Shown: piece by piece, positions 35,558 to 48,409 of the stretch | Layout: each line of letters begins with the position of its first letter | Numbering within the stretch: the stretch's first letter is position 1 | Source: Xylogone sp. PMI_703 | Lineage: Eukaryota > Ascomycota > Leotiomycetes | Reading direction: 5' to 3' | Assembly (NCBI GenBank): GCA_021399445.1 | Contig: JAJTUQ010000003.1 | Location: 2,418,001 to 2,482,000 of the forward strand | Length of the DNA: 64,000 bases | The notes under the pieces: model-generated | Told to the model about the DNA's origin: nothing | Database searches by the model: none | What the model saw: only the letters and a program-made list of their open reading frames with translations | Program-made: the position numbers and the translations under genes

Positions 35558-37990
35558 ACTTGGTGAAATCCCGGGGCGGTCCATGATATATGCCAACCCG
35601 ATGACGGAGAGAACTCTATTTGGTGGCCTTGCAAGAACATAAGATACAGCATCCGTCCTTTGCAAGGTAAAATCCTCAATTAAGATCTACCATGACTGCA
35701 TCGCTATTCACTGTTCAATCTCGTCTTTGGACAACTGTTCAACTTCTGCAACTTAGCCTCTTCGAGATATCCGAAATCATACGAGCGGTTCGTCCAGTTT
35801 TAGCATCTACAATAGATGCAAAATGACGGACAGTTTTTATTCATCCTTTATATGTTGACGGTTATCATACCTTCGAAGTAGAGTCAACTGGGCTAAGGGA
35901 GGCTGTTCTATTAGTATTGAGTGTGGTGCTTCTCTATATGGTGCCGGAGTCGGGACTGTAAGAATTACTGTAGACATTGTGAGGATTGAGGTGAACCTTG
36001 TAACTGTCGTTCTGATTCAAGTGATGGCGGCTGGAGGATATATCTTGCATTGACTTCACTATACATTCTGGGAAAAAGTGCCCCAATGGACAGCTAGATC
36101 TCATGCTAGGGAATATAGACTCTAGCATATCTAAAATCGAAAACATATTCTGGTGGTATTTCAATAAAGAAAACCCATGTCTCAAGCCTTTCTATTACTC
36201 TTTCGTAACTTGATGTTATTCACACTCTTTTATATATTAAGTATGGATCCACAAAAGATATCAAAAAATAGAAGAACAGCTGTTAGATTGTTAGAACCGT
36301 AACGGCAGATTAAAGCACCATCCCCAAGTTTAGTATGACACAAGCTCCAAGTGATACTCAGTATCATCTGTAGTGTTATAATATCGAGAAGGTGAATGGT
36401 AAAAACCCAGATCTCCCGTAGTCAAATATGTCCAACCCTCTCGTCAAGATATCTCCAACACTTCACCGTAACGATGGAAGTATGCCCCAACCTCCATCAA
36501 AACTAGAAATCCTCATTACTACCTCTAACTTGTGATTTCCTAGGGAACAAGGGTACACTCCATGCAATAGCAATCCGTAGGCATACAAGAATATTCAGGA
36601 GTTTTCATTCCTTCATGTATATTCGTGGAATGTTCAAACTCAACCAGTAGGGTTTGATAGTGCCCTGTGAGCATATGCGATATACCAAAAGCCACCCTTT
36701 GGAATCCTCGCATAACCAGTTGTTCATCCTTCCATCACTCTAATTCTATCTCATTCCGCTCCAAAGCCGATCAAACCACTGGTTCCGAATATATACAACA
36801 TAACGTATATAAAGCAACGTAATAAAATTCTCTAGAGCAAGACCAGAAATTAGCCATTACAGGATCCTCTTTCCAAAGAAATAAAAGATAAAATATTCAA
36901 CTGAAAGGGAGTAAGGTATAAACAAATTTATCCTACCAAGCATCCTCTCCCCAGTCTCATTATACATTGCCAGCTAGAAATCCGCAAGACGAACACCTCA
37001 AACTTTGGACATTAAAAGGCTTCGAGGGGATATATGGTTGCTACTTCAGTGGTCCTAGTTACTTCTTTATTCACCTCCACAAATTAGCAGGAAACCAAAA
37101 AGTTTGTTCATGTCCTAATAAATACAGAACGAAAGGTGCCAGCCCCCCCTTAGCCGTACAGCCGGCTCCCGAATTACGAAAAGTCATACTAGATAAGCTT
37201 TTTCGGGAAACTAGGGAGATGAAAAAATATATTTCAACTCGCCATGTAGATTTCTCATAGTGCGATCATGGTTCGGGAACAAGATTTTGCAATCAACAGC
37301 AAGGGGTGCTGCTGGTGATAGATATGAATAGCGAGAGAAAGAGAATCCTGCAGGTTTGATTTCAGAAGCTACTAGAATTCGGGTGTAATCTGGCCGAATC
37401 GTCATATAGGTTTAGGGAAAACTGGGTTTCTGGACAATACTGGCAATTTGAGAGGATGTATTGTGTAAAGAGGTGGCTATCAGCTTCTCGATGTATCGTA
37501 TTTCACGCACTTCTCACTTGTGACAAGTTCCAATATGATGGAAAATATGATAGGAGATAAGTGCAATGTGATTCATAGAGCAATAGGGAGGATACCGACC
37601 CAGTAGTAGTGCATTGCTAGGAAATAATTGTACCGTCTTAACATCCATTGATGCATTACTACCTAAACTATCATATTGTATCATACCAGATATTTTTAAC
37701 TGAGAATTGTAAACATATATCCCGTGCTGCTCTCAAGCATTGCATATATCCGTGCCTCAGATGTACCTAATTGCTGATATTCTGCATGGCAACAACAATG
37801 ACTGGCCTCAAGGGACTCATGACGTGAAGAGATCAATGATGACTCAAACTAAAACCTCCTCATCGAGTATACTTCAGGGGTATGAGTATTCCGCTATCAA
37901 ATATGTATCCACCAAACCGACATGAAAAGAGAAGAGTGGAACAGCGTGAAAATGGCTTTTTCAGCTGAACCTGCTGACACTCACCTAATA
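35558..37990. other. Gene desert, left AT-rich part
   Basis: AT-rich sequence downstream of rrp43. Open frames are short (up to 97 codons) and some lack an ATG. None shows family features. No repeat was recognised by eye. Confidence 0.45.
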
Positions 37991-40900
37991 CGATCGAACA
38001 TTACCCATGCCTTGGTGCCTACCTATCTGCTGCATCGTGCAACCGCCACGACCTACGCACCCGGCGCCTGATTCGGTACCAGTTGTCGACATTAACTGGA
38101 GAATTGCAGACCACTTGGCCCGAGAGATCTTCGTACAGCACCTTAGTTTGGTTCTTGATGTGACAAACTTGGTGGTAGTAAGGCGAAGAGCTTATTTCTT
38201 TTGCAGTTTAAAGGGGCATGTTGATAATTGCTTCCCCCATATTTACTAATCTGGGATGAGACTCCCTGTGACTGATGTCTTCCTGTTTGGTCCTCTGTCC
38301 ATCTTCGTACGGTATTGAGCTCTTCCTCACGGAAATCTAGTTTAGCAGACGAAACCCCTGGGCTCCGGTTTCGAGAGCAATGCTGTAGGCAGGACCTATG
38401 CTCGATAGGGCACCACAACTTTTGCCTGCCGGCGTTATTGAGCTGAAGCTCACTCTCTACCTCGCGTATGTACGCGGGCACATCAGCAGGCCATAATGCA
38501 GGCGATTATTCCAGCCATCATTTGATTGTGTGCTCTACCGCCCCTAGCAGCGGCCGTACCAATGCTCTTGACCAGTACTACACGCAGCAGAAGCGAGGTA
38601 AAATCCAGCCCCGACTCCATCCCCACTTTCGCCTCCTGTCCATGAATCCATCCACAGGGCTGGCACCAAAAGGAGGCCAAACGGCGTTGTATTGGGGGGT
38701 GGAGCTGCTGTATGTAAAGGGAACAGTTGCGGGCCGTAGCCTCAGAGAGGTCATTATTTGCCCAAAAGGAAATATAAAAGGTGTGGACAGAGGCAATCCG
38801 CGGAAAGGATGCGGCCGTCTATAACCCACCCAGTAAGGCGTAGTGTGGTCTCTGCAGAGAGTGTTCAGGCTTGGAAAGAGGGGGCCAACAGGGCGCCGCC
38901 ACAGCGTGGTATTGACTGTTGACGAAAAGATCTTCCTGGCCAGGCTGCTGACAGACAGCTTGTCAGCCTGGAAGGCCAACAGCAATAGGGAATATTAATA
39001 CCTGTGATATAGGGTCGAGAGCGCCACTAGTGACGGCTTCTTGGATAGATGCTTCTTTCGTACCCGCACCACTGTACGATTTGCACGAATGCGGAGGAGA
39101 ATTTCCCAAACTGTGCCGGTTCTCCAAGCAACGATAGTGTTGGAGGGATGGTAGTCGCGCCATCTCGGATGAATCTGGGTTTGATATTGTCCCTATTCTC
39201 AATATATGCTAGAGGAACAATATCGTGCCGTCTAGAAGGGAGTCGAGATCATTTTCAGTATCTTCCCTGCCCATACCGACATCGAAACCCGTCCACCTTG
39301 ATTGCAAGAGTAGTCTAGTGTGGTATCTGCTACTCAGGCTATTGAGAAAAGTAAAATGTGAGCAAGAATCTGTACATGCAGTCCTTGGCTGTGCAACACC
39401 CACCACCAATACTGTCACTCCCTCTGGAACAAAGAACATGTCTTCCTATTCCACCGATTTCAAATCCTGGATGTAGCCAGCGTTATCTGACGCTTTCTGC
39501 CGCACAATTCTGCCACTGCACACGATCCACCCGAATCCAACGCACAGGAAGGTGGTGCAATTGTGCACAAAATGCGTAACAACAAGCCAGACCTACCCTA
39601 CCGCACAAGGAATAGGATATGCACCTCGACTGGCAGGCACATGTGTGAATTCGGGGTGATTTGTCTCACTTGATCCCTGAAGGAGTCCACTCATTGCCTA
39701 GATCTCGCTGTATGGCACACTATTGTCGGGATCGTGGGAGGACCAGCTTTCCCCGGGGCTCATCAACCCTCCCTGCGTCCTGCAGAGCGCATGGTACGGT
39801 ACAACAACGCATAAGAACAGTAAAAAGAGGGCCATTCGCATAGCCCCCACAGACAACCTGCAGGAGGGGGTGTGGTGCATATTGAACAAGACATCATTTT
39901 GTCTCTAGAGCGAAGAAACATACCCCTAAAGGAGCAACAATGGGCTTGTCATGTATGAAAAGAGAAACCCTCCCGGTGAAAACGGTCGCCTCGTCTTTCG
40001 CATGCCAGGGATGCCGGGGATTAAAGACGCCATGGAAGGTGGAGGTATATCCAGAAACAGAGGAGCGTTGTGGTGAACCGAGCTCTTCCTTAAAAAGCTG
40101 GACGGATATGGTAAGGAGCTGTTACATTGACCCCTGGTTGCCCATATCCGAAATCGATAGCGGGCGGTGCACAATCTTAACACGCGCGCGGCATGATAAC
40201 CGCTCTTGTATGTGGCTTGAACATGGAGAATACAATAGCTCGTCACAAGAGATGAGTATAGTCACAAGCAACAGTAATAGCGTAAGTGGAATATTCAAAG
40301 AACTTGAGGTCCTAAAGCAGTATGCAAATCCCCCAATATGTCTCAGGTGATCTGGCGCTAGGGCCACAGTTCTGATCAGTGATTGCTACCGACACCTCAG
40401 GCAGAGACAAAAACAGACCAAGCTTCTCGCCTGCAACTCTTTGATACAGAACACTTGAAAAAGAGAGATTTGGTTTCGTCAGAGTGAGCGACTCTGCAGA
40501 TTTGCACTCGGAAATCTCCCACTACCGCCACCAGTGCATCATGCGAGCAAGAGACAAGAAGGAAGATCATATTGTTGGACTGCACATCCGCCGGGTCAAT
40601 CAACCTGGAGTTGGCGAAGATCGAGTTTCCCAGTGCGGGTGAAATCTCCGACTGGTTACAGTGCGCCCAGGGAAAAGGATCCAGCTCCTAGACCTGGGAC
40701 TCCTGGACAGGCATCGATCACCACCTGCTGCGCTGTACGGTTATTTCGAGTGGTACATGATTACCGATCTCTTGGACGAAGATTCCTCCGTGGTCATCGA
40801 CAAAAGGCGTGTAGGCGACTGTTACCCTCCGCGTACCGAGAACATTTCAACCAAGGTTGTCTACGGAGTAATGCCACTGCTGATTAGCTGTACTGACAAT

Positions 40901-43900
40901 TATGTCCCTTGTTATCAGCCACCGGACAAGTTCCCTCGGAACTTCGCCTCGCAACTGTGTGAACTGTGTCCCTGCTAGTAAATATTGGAATCGTCCTGAT
41001 GTGGCGTACATCTCGGTTACGTGCAATAATGGAAGAAACGGCTGGCAAAAGCCCTATGGGAAAAAGAGGCCAATATGGGATGTATATCGCCGTTTGATAT
41101 AGGGCGTTAAAGTAACGCCACAGCCCTAAGGCTTAAAATACGAGGTCCAGGCCAGTTAACCCGTTGCCGCGATGGTCTTAACCGAGTCTCAGGTACCTCG
41201 TAAGGGGTCGGAAACAATCCGTGAAACAGGTACCGGGTACCTCTCATTATGCACTAAGCCATTTACCAGAAACTGACCTGATTTCAGGGGGCTCGAATTC
41301 TAAGTGCACACAGTACAGTGGGCTTGATGAATTACTGTAAAGACGGGTCTGTTAACAGTCGGGACTATTGGTAGTAAGGACCAGGGGTCCTGACGTCGCC
41401 AGTACATCGGCTGGGCTACCATAATACGCAATTGGCGGTTGGACAACGAACAATAGCCCGCTCCGTTGCTGGATGCCCTCTACTGTGAAAAGAACGCAAT
41501 GTCGGCAGTTACTTCCTGGCTTACTGAGAGCCGAGCTCCAGTAACTTCGCACCGAACAGCATCTTCAAATCTCGCGTGACACCGTATATGGGAAGGCAGG
41601 TAACCATTGCTCTTGGCCTTTGCCATTCACGGGTTCAAGCAAAACGCAGACAGTATCACTAAAGGAGATCAAAGGAAGAAATAAAGTCCCACGATAGCTG
41701 CGGAGCCTCTCAAATCCGGGAAAAGAACATATCCACAGCGCAGTGGCATACTCTGCCTGGCTGTAAACTGATAGGCCTCTTGCTAGCAGGTTTTGACGGA
41801 TGATCGACCCTGGTGTGACCGGTGTTGCGTCTCCTTGCAGCCATCCCGGATGCCCATCACCTACCTAAGCCCAAAGAAACCTTTCCTATTGACCAGCCGT
41901 TCGAGGCGGGCGACCTTGTGCTGCAATCATGGGTCGATGCATACATACTATACCGCACTTGTCTCTACTACCGATGGCGTAACCCACCCTCAGAGTTTGT
42001 GCAGCACTCTTCTCCACACGCTTGGGGATACGGCAAGAGCGCATGCTGCGGTGTTGGGATCGAGAAGAAGTCCGTGTTCAAGGTACCAAAGGCGGTTATC
42101 TATCTTACTCTCCGAGGGTAAACGGTGATGACCATAAGCGACACGTCGGATCAATGTTTCCTGGCTTACTGACACAGAGAAGTGTTGATGTGACACCAAA
42201 CTGACTTATGTTCTGTGACAGTGGCATGTGTTGCTACACGGCAAGCCGTCCTGCAAGCCTTATGGTCCGCCTTATTGGCCTGGACACCGGCTCTGCATCA
42301 GATTGGGTTGACTGTTGTCTCAATGCAGCCCTTCTTGGATTTATTGGCTTTGTTGACGGGATTGTAGTTGCCTTGTGCAGACTGGCTGAAAGAAGATCCT
42401 GTGTTGTGCTGCTCCTAGGCAAACTTGCTTTTCACTACCACATAGCCATGCAATGTTTAGCCAGAACATTTGCCGACAGAGTGATATTCACGGCAGATAA
42501 CAGCACTAAGATATTTGGAATTGCCGGGTTGATGTTACATTGCTATTACTGTTGTCGAGGATTGGGAGTAACATCTATTCCAACTGATTGACTCTAATAT
42601 TTCGGAGCTAGGTCTGGTATTGATCCAGTCAGCCAGTGTAGTCCGGTAACAGTAACACCTCAGCTCATCCTGCCATTTCTAGGTGCAATAGTACGATTCT
42701 CAGCCCGAATTGTCCTGAGCTTCATCGTCTCATCCCAATGGGGGGTGGTTGGGTCCGCTGGTCCTACTTCTTGCGGTGAAGGATGGGCGAGAATAATAAT
42801 TTAAAGCATCTGAAAACGGAATTTACATGCTCGATATGGCAGCTTTCAACTGCAATTCCCAATCTCATCCGGAAGCTGTCATCCATCTCATCGTATCGGT
42901 GGCTCACAGACTTCGTATAATTCGGTTCGCTATAGCAACAGAGGCGCTCAGATCCCGAAGAAAAGAGAAAAGAAGAAAAAGCCCCATTCACAAGCACACG
43001 ACATTTGAAACGTATTGTGGTTGGCGATCTTTAGTCCAGGCACAAATGGGTATTAATATCCTTTGGAAACGCAGGTGTGCCACGGGCGTCTTTTTGTCAG
43101 TGTCGTGTGTTTCAGAGTGAACCCTTTTAGTGATCTTCAGATGGTTCATGGAAATGATGATCATCCGAAGCCCTAGGCAGTTAGCTGTTTCAAACTCTAA
43201 TGAAAATAGCAACACGGTGAAGTTTAATACAACCTCTGACTCGGGACGTGACAAGAGGTCTTCGCTTGTCATATTCTGGGTAGAAGGAACGGATCTTGCC
43301 ATTTGGAATGCCTTGACCCGGCGCAGCTAGCTAGCAATAGAGTACCGACTACCAAAACGCTTCTCAATTAGCAGGTACCGAACAAAGCGCTGGTCCACAG
43401 ACTACGTGCATTAGCAACACTCTTTTCTCTACTATCTCTGAAACATGTTAATGCCTTAAAGGAGTATATTTACTTCTTTCATTTGGCACATCTGGATATC
43501 CGTCTGTCAGGTTGCGGCGCTTGAGGGATCTACAGGACCGTCCACACGACAGGGGGCAGAGGGCCTGGGTTGCGTATTGTGGTCTGATTTTGCCATCTAG
43601 ATCGAGCAAGAAGGGGAGACTCCACGTTGTACTGTGTAGATGGACCAGGACATCCTTTAACTCGCTCGCGCAGCAAGTAAGAGCTAAGGGAGCTTGTAGG
43701 TGCATTTCCAGCACGGGGCCAATCGCCTGGGCGCTGCAAGCCACCCAACTCCACTCCATTCCTCTACTCTGGCTCTGGGTGAGACAAACTGCAACGCCGT
43801 AATAAGATCTGCGGTACCCGAGGCAAAATGATCATCAATGGCGTTTTTAGCGCCTAGCAAGGGTGCTACCTGTGATGCGGATACCATGGTGTGGTCACCA

Positions 43901-45199
43901 CGCATCGGCATGGGTAGAGAAGGAATGCTAACGCTAAACGTCTCTATGCTGCTCGTTTGCTGAAAACGGCTTGTGGGCAGCTCTGAATACCCCTGGTCTG
44001 GGTAACTCCAAGGGTCGCGCTGAACTGATGGAGCATTCAGAGCCTCGAGAGCGACATCAAATTCCGACTATGAATGCTGGATTAGCGCTCTAGCTCTAGC
44101 TGTGAGCCACTAGCGGCTAGAAATTTGTCACGGCCGTTTTGCAAGCACTGAACATGGTCCCGCGCTGCCTATTGCCCTTCATTCCAAGGTCGTCGCGGGC
44201 GTTTCTGTGTTACCACCGCCTCGAGTGTACCGTCGCAGTGGACCGGTGCAAATGCTGGACAGCTGAGGGCAATTTGCGTAAAGTGATAAGATCTAGAGCG
44301 AATGAGGGAATACGAGTGCTAGTGCTCCTCACTGTAGACGGCAGCTTACCCTAAACGCTCCCCCAGCTGACAAGCCGACACCCGGGCAGCGGGAGCATTC
44401 CCCAACGGTGGAACTGCAAGCCCCTCGATAACCCCCCTTTGGTCGGTGGTAACTGCGCCGGGTCGGCGTGGACCATACCGTACAGCAGCTCCTGAGCGTG
44501 CGATTCATCAGGAGGTCCAATCCCATATTGCTAGATCATTTTCTTGCTCGGAAGAGAGTGTGTGGGTTCTTTTCTTTTGCACGGGCGTCACCATCAGGAT
44601 ATTTAATTGATTGTGATAGTTCTGGTGGCTTTAGACAGTCAACCGAGTGGTCTAGGCAAAAACCAGAGTCCAAGTTCGAGCAACGACGACCAATCGATCG
44701 CGAGGTTGAGATCTACGGCGCCCAATTGTTCCACCCGGCTATGGTTGCCCAGGGCGTAGGAGACGCATCGCCCCGTTCTCCAGAGCTATTCTCCATGTCT
44801 CAGATCTTAACCCAGATCGTCGTGGCGCCCGAGGAAGCGCGACCTGCTGGTGGGATATCGAGATACGGCACCGGTGCTGCAGCACAGTATCTGAGATGAC
44901 GCTCGTACTCCGTCCACTCGCACTTGCCCAGTGAACCGTAGGGACCCCGTGCTGGTGACATTTGATTTGCGCGAGGCACTGGCTGTACCTGTAAGTAAGC
45001 ACTGAATTTTGGAGTCGGAAGAGCCAATCACGCGCGTGCCCGATGTACTGACCAGCATAGCGTAGATTGGGAAGGGCAAGTCGAGGCAGTGTTACCGACA
45101 GCGAGGAAGCTTCGGTCCAGGCGCCACAAAACGCCTTTGATTTTCCTCGCAGCTCCAGATCCGTCCGATTGCGTCTATCGATGACGATGGGATTCAGGC
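37991..45199. other. Gene desert, central part
   Basis: More than 7 kb of mixed composition. Open frames occur on both strands, all below about 180 codons, and none shows family features. One full GTACNGTAC palindrome lies at 39794-39802, and weaker relatives (GGTACC-type sites) lie near 41192, 41230, 43373 and 43812. No terminal repeats, target-site duplications or transposase/reverse-transcriptase motifs were seen. Decayed mobile elements cannot be excluded without a repeat search. Confidence 0.45.
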
Positions 45200-48100
45200 A
45201 ATTACAAGAAAAGGAGAGCTTATTTCCGGTTCGCAACGCACAGTTGACAACATATGGGCAAGGTTGCGAATGATCCACCTACGAAATCAAAAAAATACAG
45301 TGTACCGTGCAGTGCAAAATACGGTATCATCGTTGTGTGTACGGTACTTGTACTTGTAGACATAGCCATACCGTCTACTTCCTTCCAGCCTAACCTGGAA
45401 GACGTCAAGACCAGCGGCCGGTCCCTCGGGTGCTAAAAGGATTCGCAGAAGGCCCCGCTGGAGGCATTTCGGTACTGCAGCATGGCTGCCGCTCCTCGTA
45501 CGAATACCCACTTGGGCCTCCACTACATCTCCTGTATCCGTTCCAGAATCCAGAGTCCAGACTATCTGATCACCACGAGCAGCGAACGGCCCCCAAAGAG
45601 AACGCGTGTTGCCGGATTGCAGGACAGCGACAGCGATCATTTAGGGCATCAGGAGCAGAGAGCAGCACCGCTAGCTAGTGATGGCTGTTGGCACTGAGTG
45701 ATTACATTACAGGGTCACTATGCCATTTTCAGCTGTAGCGGCAGAAGAAAAGTACTGTACTTGCTGTCGCAGCAGAGCCTAACACTGTAAGCCCAGGCAG
45801 GAGACTCGTGCAATCATCGTTAGTTACTTACTTGTGGTACTTGCCCAACATCTCGATCCATTATGCAGTAGATGGTTATAACCAAACAGAAGAACAAAAG
45901 GCAGTTCCCGTCGCCGTGTACAAATACCATACTGTACTTGTACTGGTAGCAAGTGCCGTTCAACATTTGCCCACGGCTCCTGGCCTGAAGGTGGCCGCCT
46001 GGAGAGAAGCTTTTGGAGCACCGTACGGCAGATTCCCGACGGGTACATTCTGTCACAGTTGCAGCTCCGCCAGCGACCAGCACCCCTGCTCCCACCATCC
46101 CAACCTTGGAGTCCCACGGGCCCGTTCACCGTGCAAGCGAGCACGGCACAGACGCCCCAGCGCGGCGATCAGAGGAGCTTCCCAGGGTCGGATCGCCCCA
46201 ACTCTTGCCGCCTTTCTTCTAGAAATCCATTATCAGCTCCCTTTGGCTCCAATCCAATCTGCCTCCAGCACCACCCACGCTGCTGTCGATCTGGGCCAAG
46301 CGGGCGCGAGCCAACTGGGACGAAGCCCGCGACACTGGCACGACTGGGCGCTCGATCTCGGGCCGGCTGAGGGAGATCGTGCGTGCCTGGGGGACCGCAG
46401 AAACAAGAGCAATCAAGAGCCCGCCCGGCCTTCACAGCGATCGTCAGCAGGTCCTTCTCACATTTATTGCGGGATCGCCGTCCACCTATTTTGGGGAAAA
46501 GGCGAGGAGAAAAAAAGACGAAGGAGCGCGTGCGCAATCTGGCAGCAGCACCAGCTTCAGGAGCAAAACACCCCAAAACCAAACCACCAAAGCAATGGCA
46601 GTGCTAGCCCTAGCCGAGCCTACAATCCTGCAACCAGGAGATGTGCGCACTGGATCACCAATCTGGAGGAGCAGAGCCTGGTCCGCGGGGGAGTAGAGAG
46701 AGCACTGGCACCAGCCGCTGTCGAAGCAGGCCGTTGCATCGTCACCTTTTGCTGGGTACTGGTACTGGTTGTTGCCAGAGGGCGAAGAAGCACGTCGCAT
46801 CACATTTGATTATCGCTTGCGCATGGCAGTTGTCAGGGCCGGTTCATGTACGGTACTCTTCCTCCAGGCAAGGCCAGACGGGCTGGTCCTAGATTGCACA
46901 TCATTAGCTAGCACACCCCCGGTTGCGTTCGCCTGGTGCACTGAGGGTCGGTGGGTGGCAGCCCCCGGTCCCCAAACAAATTCTGGAGAGGGGACAGAGG
47001 ATAGCGGGCCCTACGGACAGGGGCCGGTCCTTACTGTACTGAGCGTTGAGCACTGGACCCGCCTGTTCCCAAGAAAGGGTTTTTGCTCCGAAGCCACCGC
47101 GGCGTACCCATGCTAGTAAGCAAGCATCAAGGGTGCAGGGCAGCGCCGGGTCACGTCCCTGCTGGGTCGTGAGGGGTTCTTTGGTGCATTCGCGCATGAA
47201 AAATAAGGAAGTAACGGTCTGTGGCAAGCATCAACGACATGTGGTCGAGACCTCCGCCGCCATCGTTTTGCCGGTGCCCTGGAGAGAGAGTACCGTACTG
47301 TGCTGTGGAATTGGCACCCTTCTGGCCCTTCTGGCCTACTGTCTGGGGCTCTGGCACCTGGCCGGCGCAGTAGGGAAGCAGTGTCCACGGTATTCTGCGT
47401 ATGTGTGTATCGATAGAACCAGCATTTGTACGGTACTGTACAGTAACTGTGCAGCGCAATGCAAGTGGCAGTAAAGTGACCTTTTGGTGGCAGCAGCACG
47501 GCCCTGGTGCAAGCAGAAAAGCCCTCCCGCGGGCGAACCAGCCGCAACGGCGTCGTTGAAACGAAAGTGGTCCTGGTTCAATTCGTCCTTGGACAAGTCC
47601 TGGAAGCAAGCGAGGTCCCTCCCCTCCACATCGCCCGGAAATCGTGGGCTCTGATCTTCTACCGAACCTTATTATTATCACCGGTGTTATTGCTTTGACT
47701 TGACTGTGCTACCGTACCGTACCGTCTGTCCTTGCCAATTACTGCCGGTCCTCGTCCACGGCTTTGCTCTGCTCGCTGACTGCCCGCACCCATTGGCTGC
47801 CCGCGCTGCTGTCCCAGTTCTGGGGCATCTGAAGTCGCAGTTGAGTCTGGAGTTGACCCACCTCAATTTGGGCAAAGAGCTGCTGGTCCTGTCCCTCCGC
47901 CGAACAAGACTACTGTTCTGTATGCAGTAACCCATACTTGATCCCCAGGGATATTGTGCGTGGATTCCCACCTGATCGACCACCCCGTTGCCCACTGCCC
48001 ATCGGTAGATCGCATCCATAAGTATCAAACGTCCCTCTTGCTTGCACGCTCGCACTTACGCACACCACACACACACACTCACTTCACTCACCCACCACTT

Positions 48101-48409
48101 TACCACGCACACACACCTTGGGAGGGCTGGTCACTCGCAGGCGTTATCCGTTCCATCATAAAGGATTACCACACACCCCACAACCACCTTCTCTTGGAAA
48201 ACGTCACTCTCTGTCTCTCGCTCCGGCCACTTCCACACAGAAAGAAAGAGCTATATATATACACATACTACAGAGCAATATCGCCTTCTGCCCATTGGTA
48301 TTGATATCGTCAGCACTTCCATCAACGGGGCCTTATTCCAGATTCAATCGCTTGCTATCCCGTCGAAGGCTACAGGAACACCCTAATCTCGGAGCCCATT
48401 GTGACAGAC
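45200..48409. promoter_or_regulatory. GTAC-motif-rich upstream region of the MtfA-like gene
   Basis: This stretch is visibly richer in G and C than its surroundings, has few stop codons in any frame, and lies directly upstream of the MtfA-like start. It holds GTACNGTAC palindromes at 45339, 45752, 46848, 47290, 47428, 47433 and 47714. Next to the gene a CA/CT-rich tract (48058-48118) and a TATA-like run precede a leader without ATG codons. A long regulatory region or a long non-coding transcript would fit; neither is shown. Confidence 0.5.
48252..48261 (+). promoter_or_regulatory. TATA-like run upstream of the MtfA-like gene
   Basis: Ten alternating T/A bases lie about 150 bases before the ATG at 48410. 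Between 48118 and 48410 there is no ATG on the + strand, which fits a clean untranslated leader. The actual transcription start is unknown. Confidence 0.4.

Noticed and set aside
42208..42591. 127-codon Cys-rich open frame with an ATG
   Set aside because: No signal peptide, cysteine spacing or family motif typical of small secreted proteins, and no neighbouring exon. It stands within the gene desert.
37991..44500. Possible decayed transposon
   Set aside because: No terminal repeats, no target-site duplication and no transposase or polymerase motifs were seen in any frame. A repeat search would decide.
44739..45278. 179-codon open frame on the minus strand
   Set aside because: It overlaps three other frames and shows no domain or codon pattern that sets it apart.
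45808..46809. 333-codon open frame on the + strand
   Set aside because: It begins at a GTG codon, overlaps other long frames on both strands, has no recognised domain, and its composition fits GC-rich non-coding DNA.
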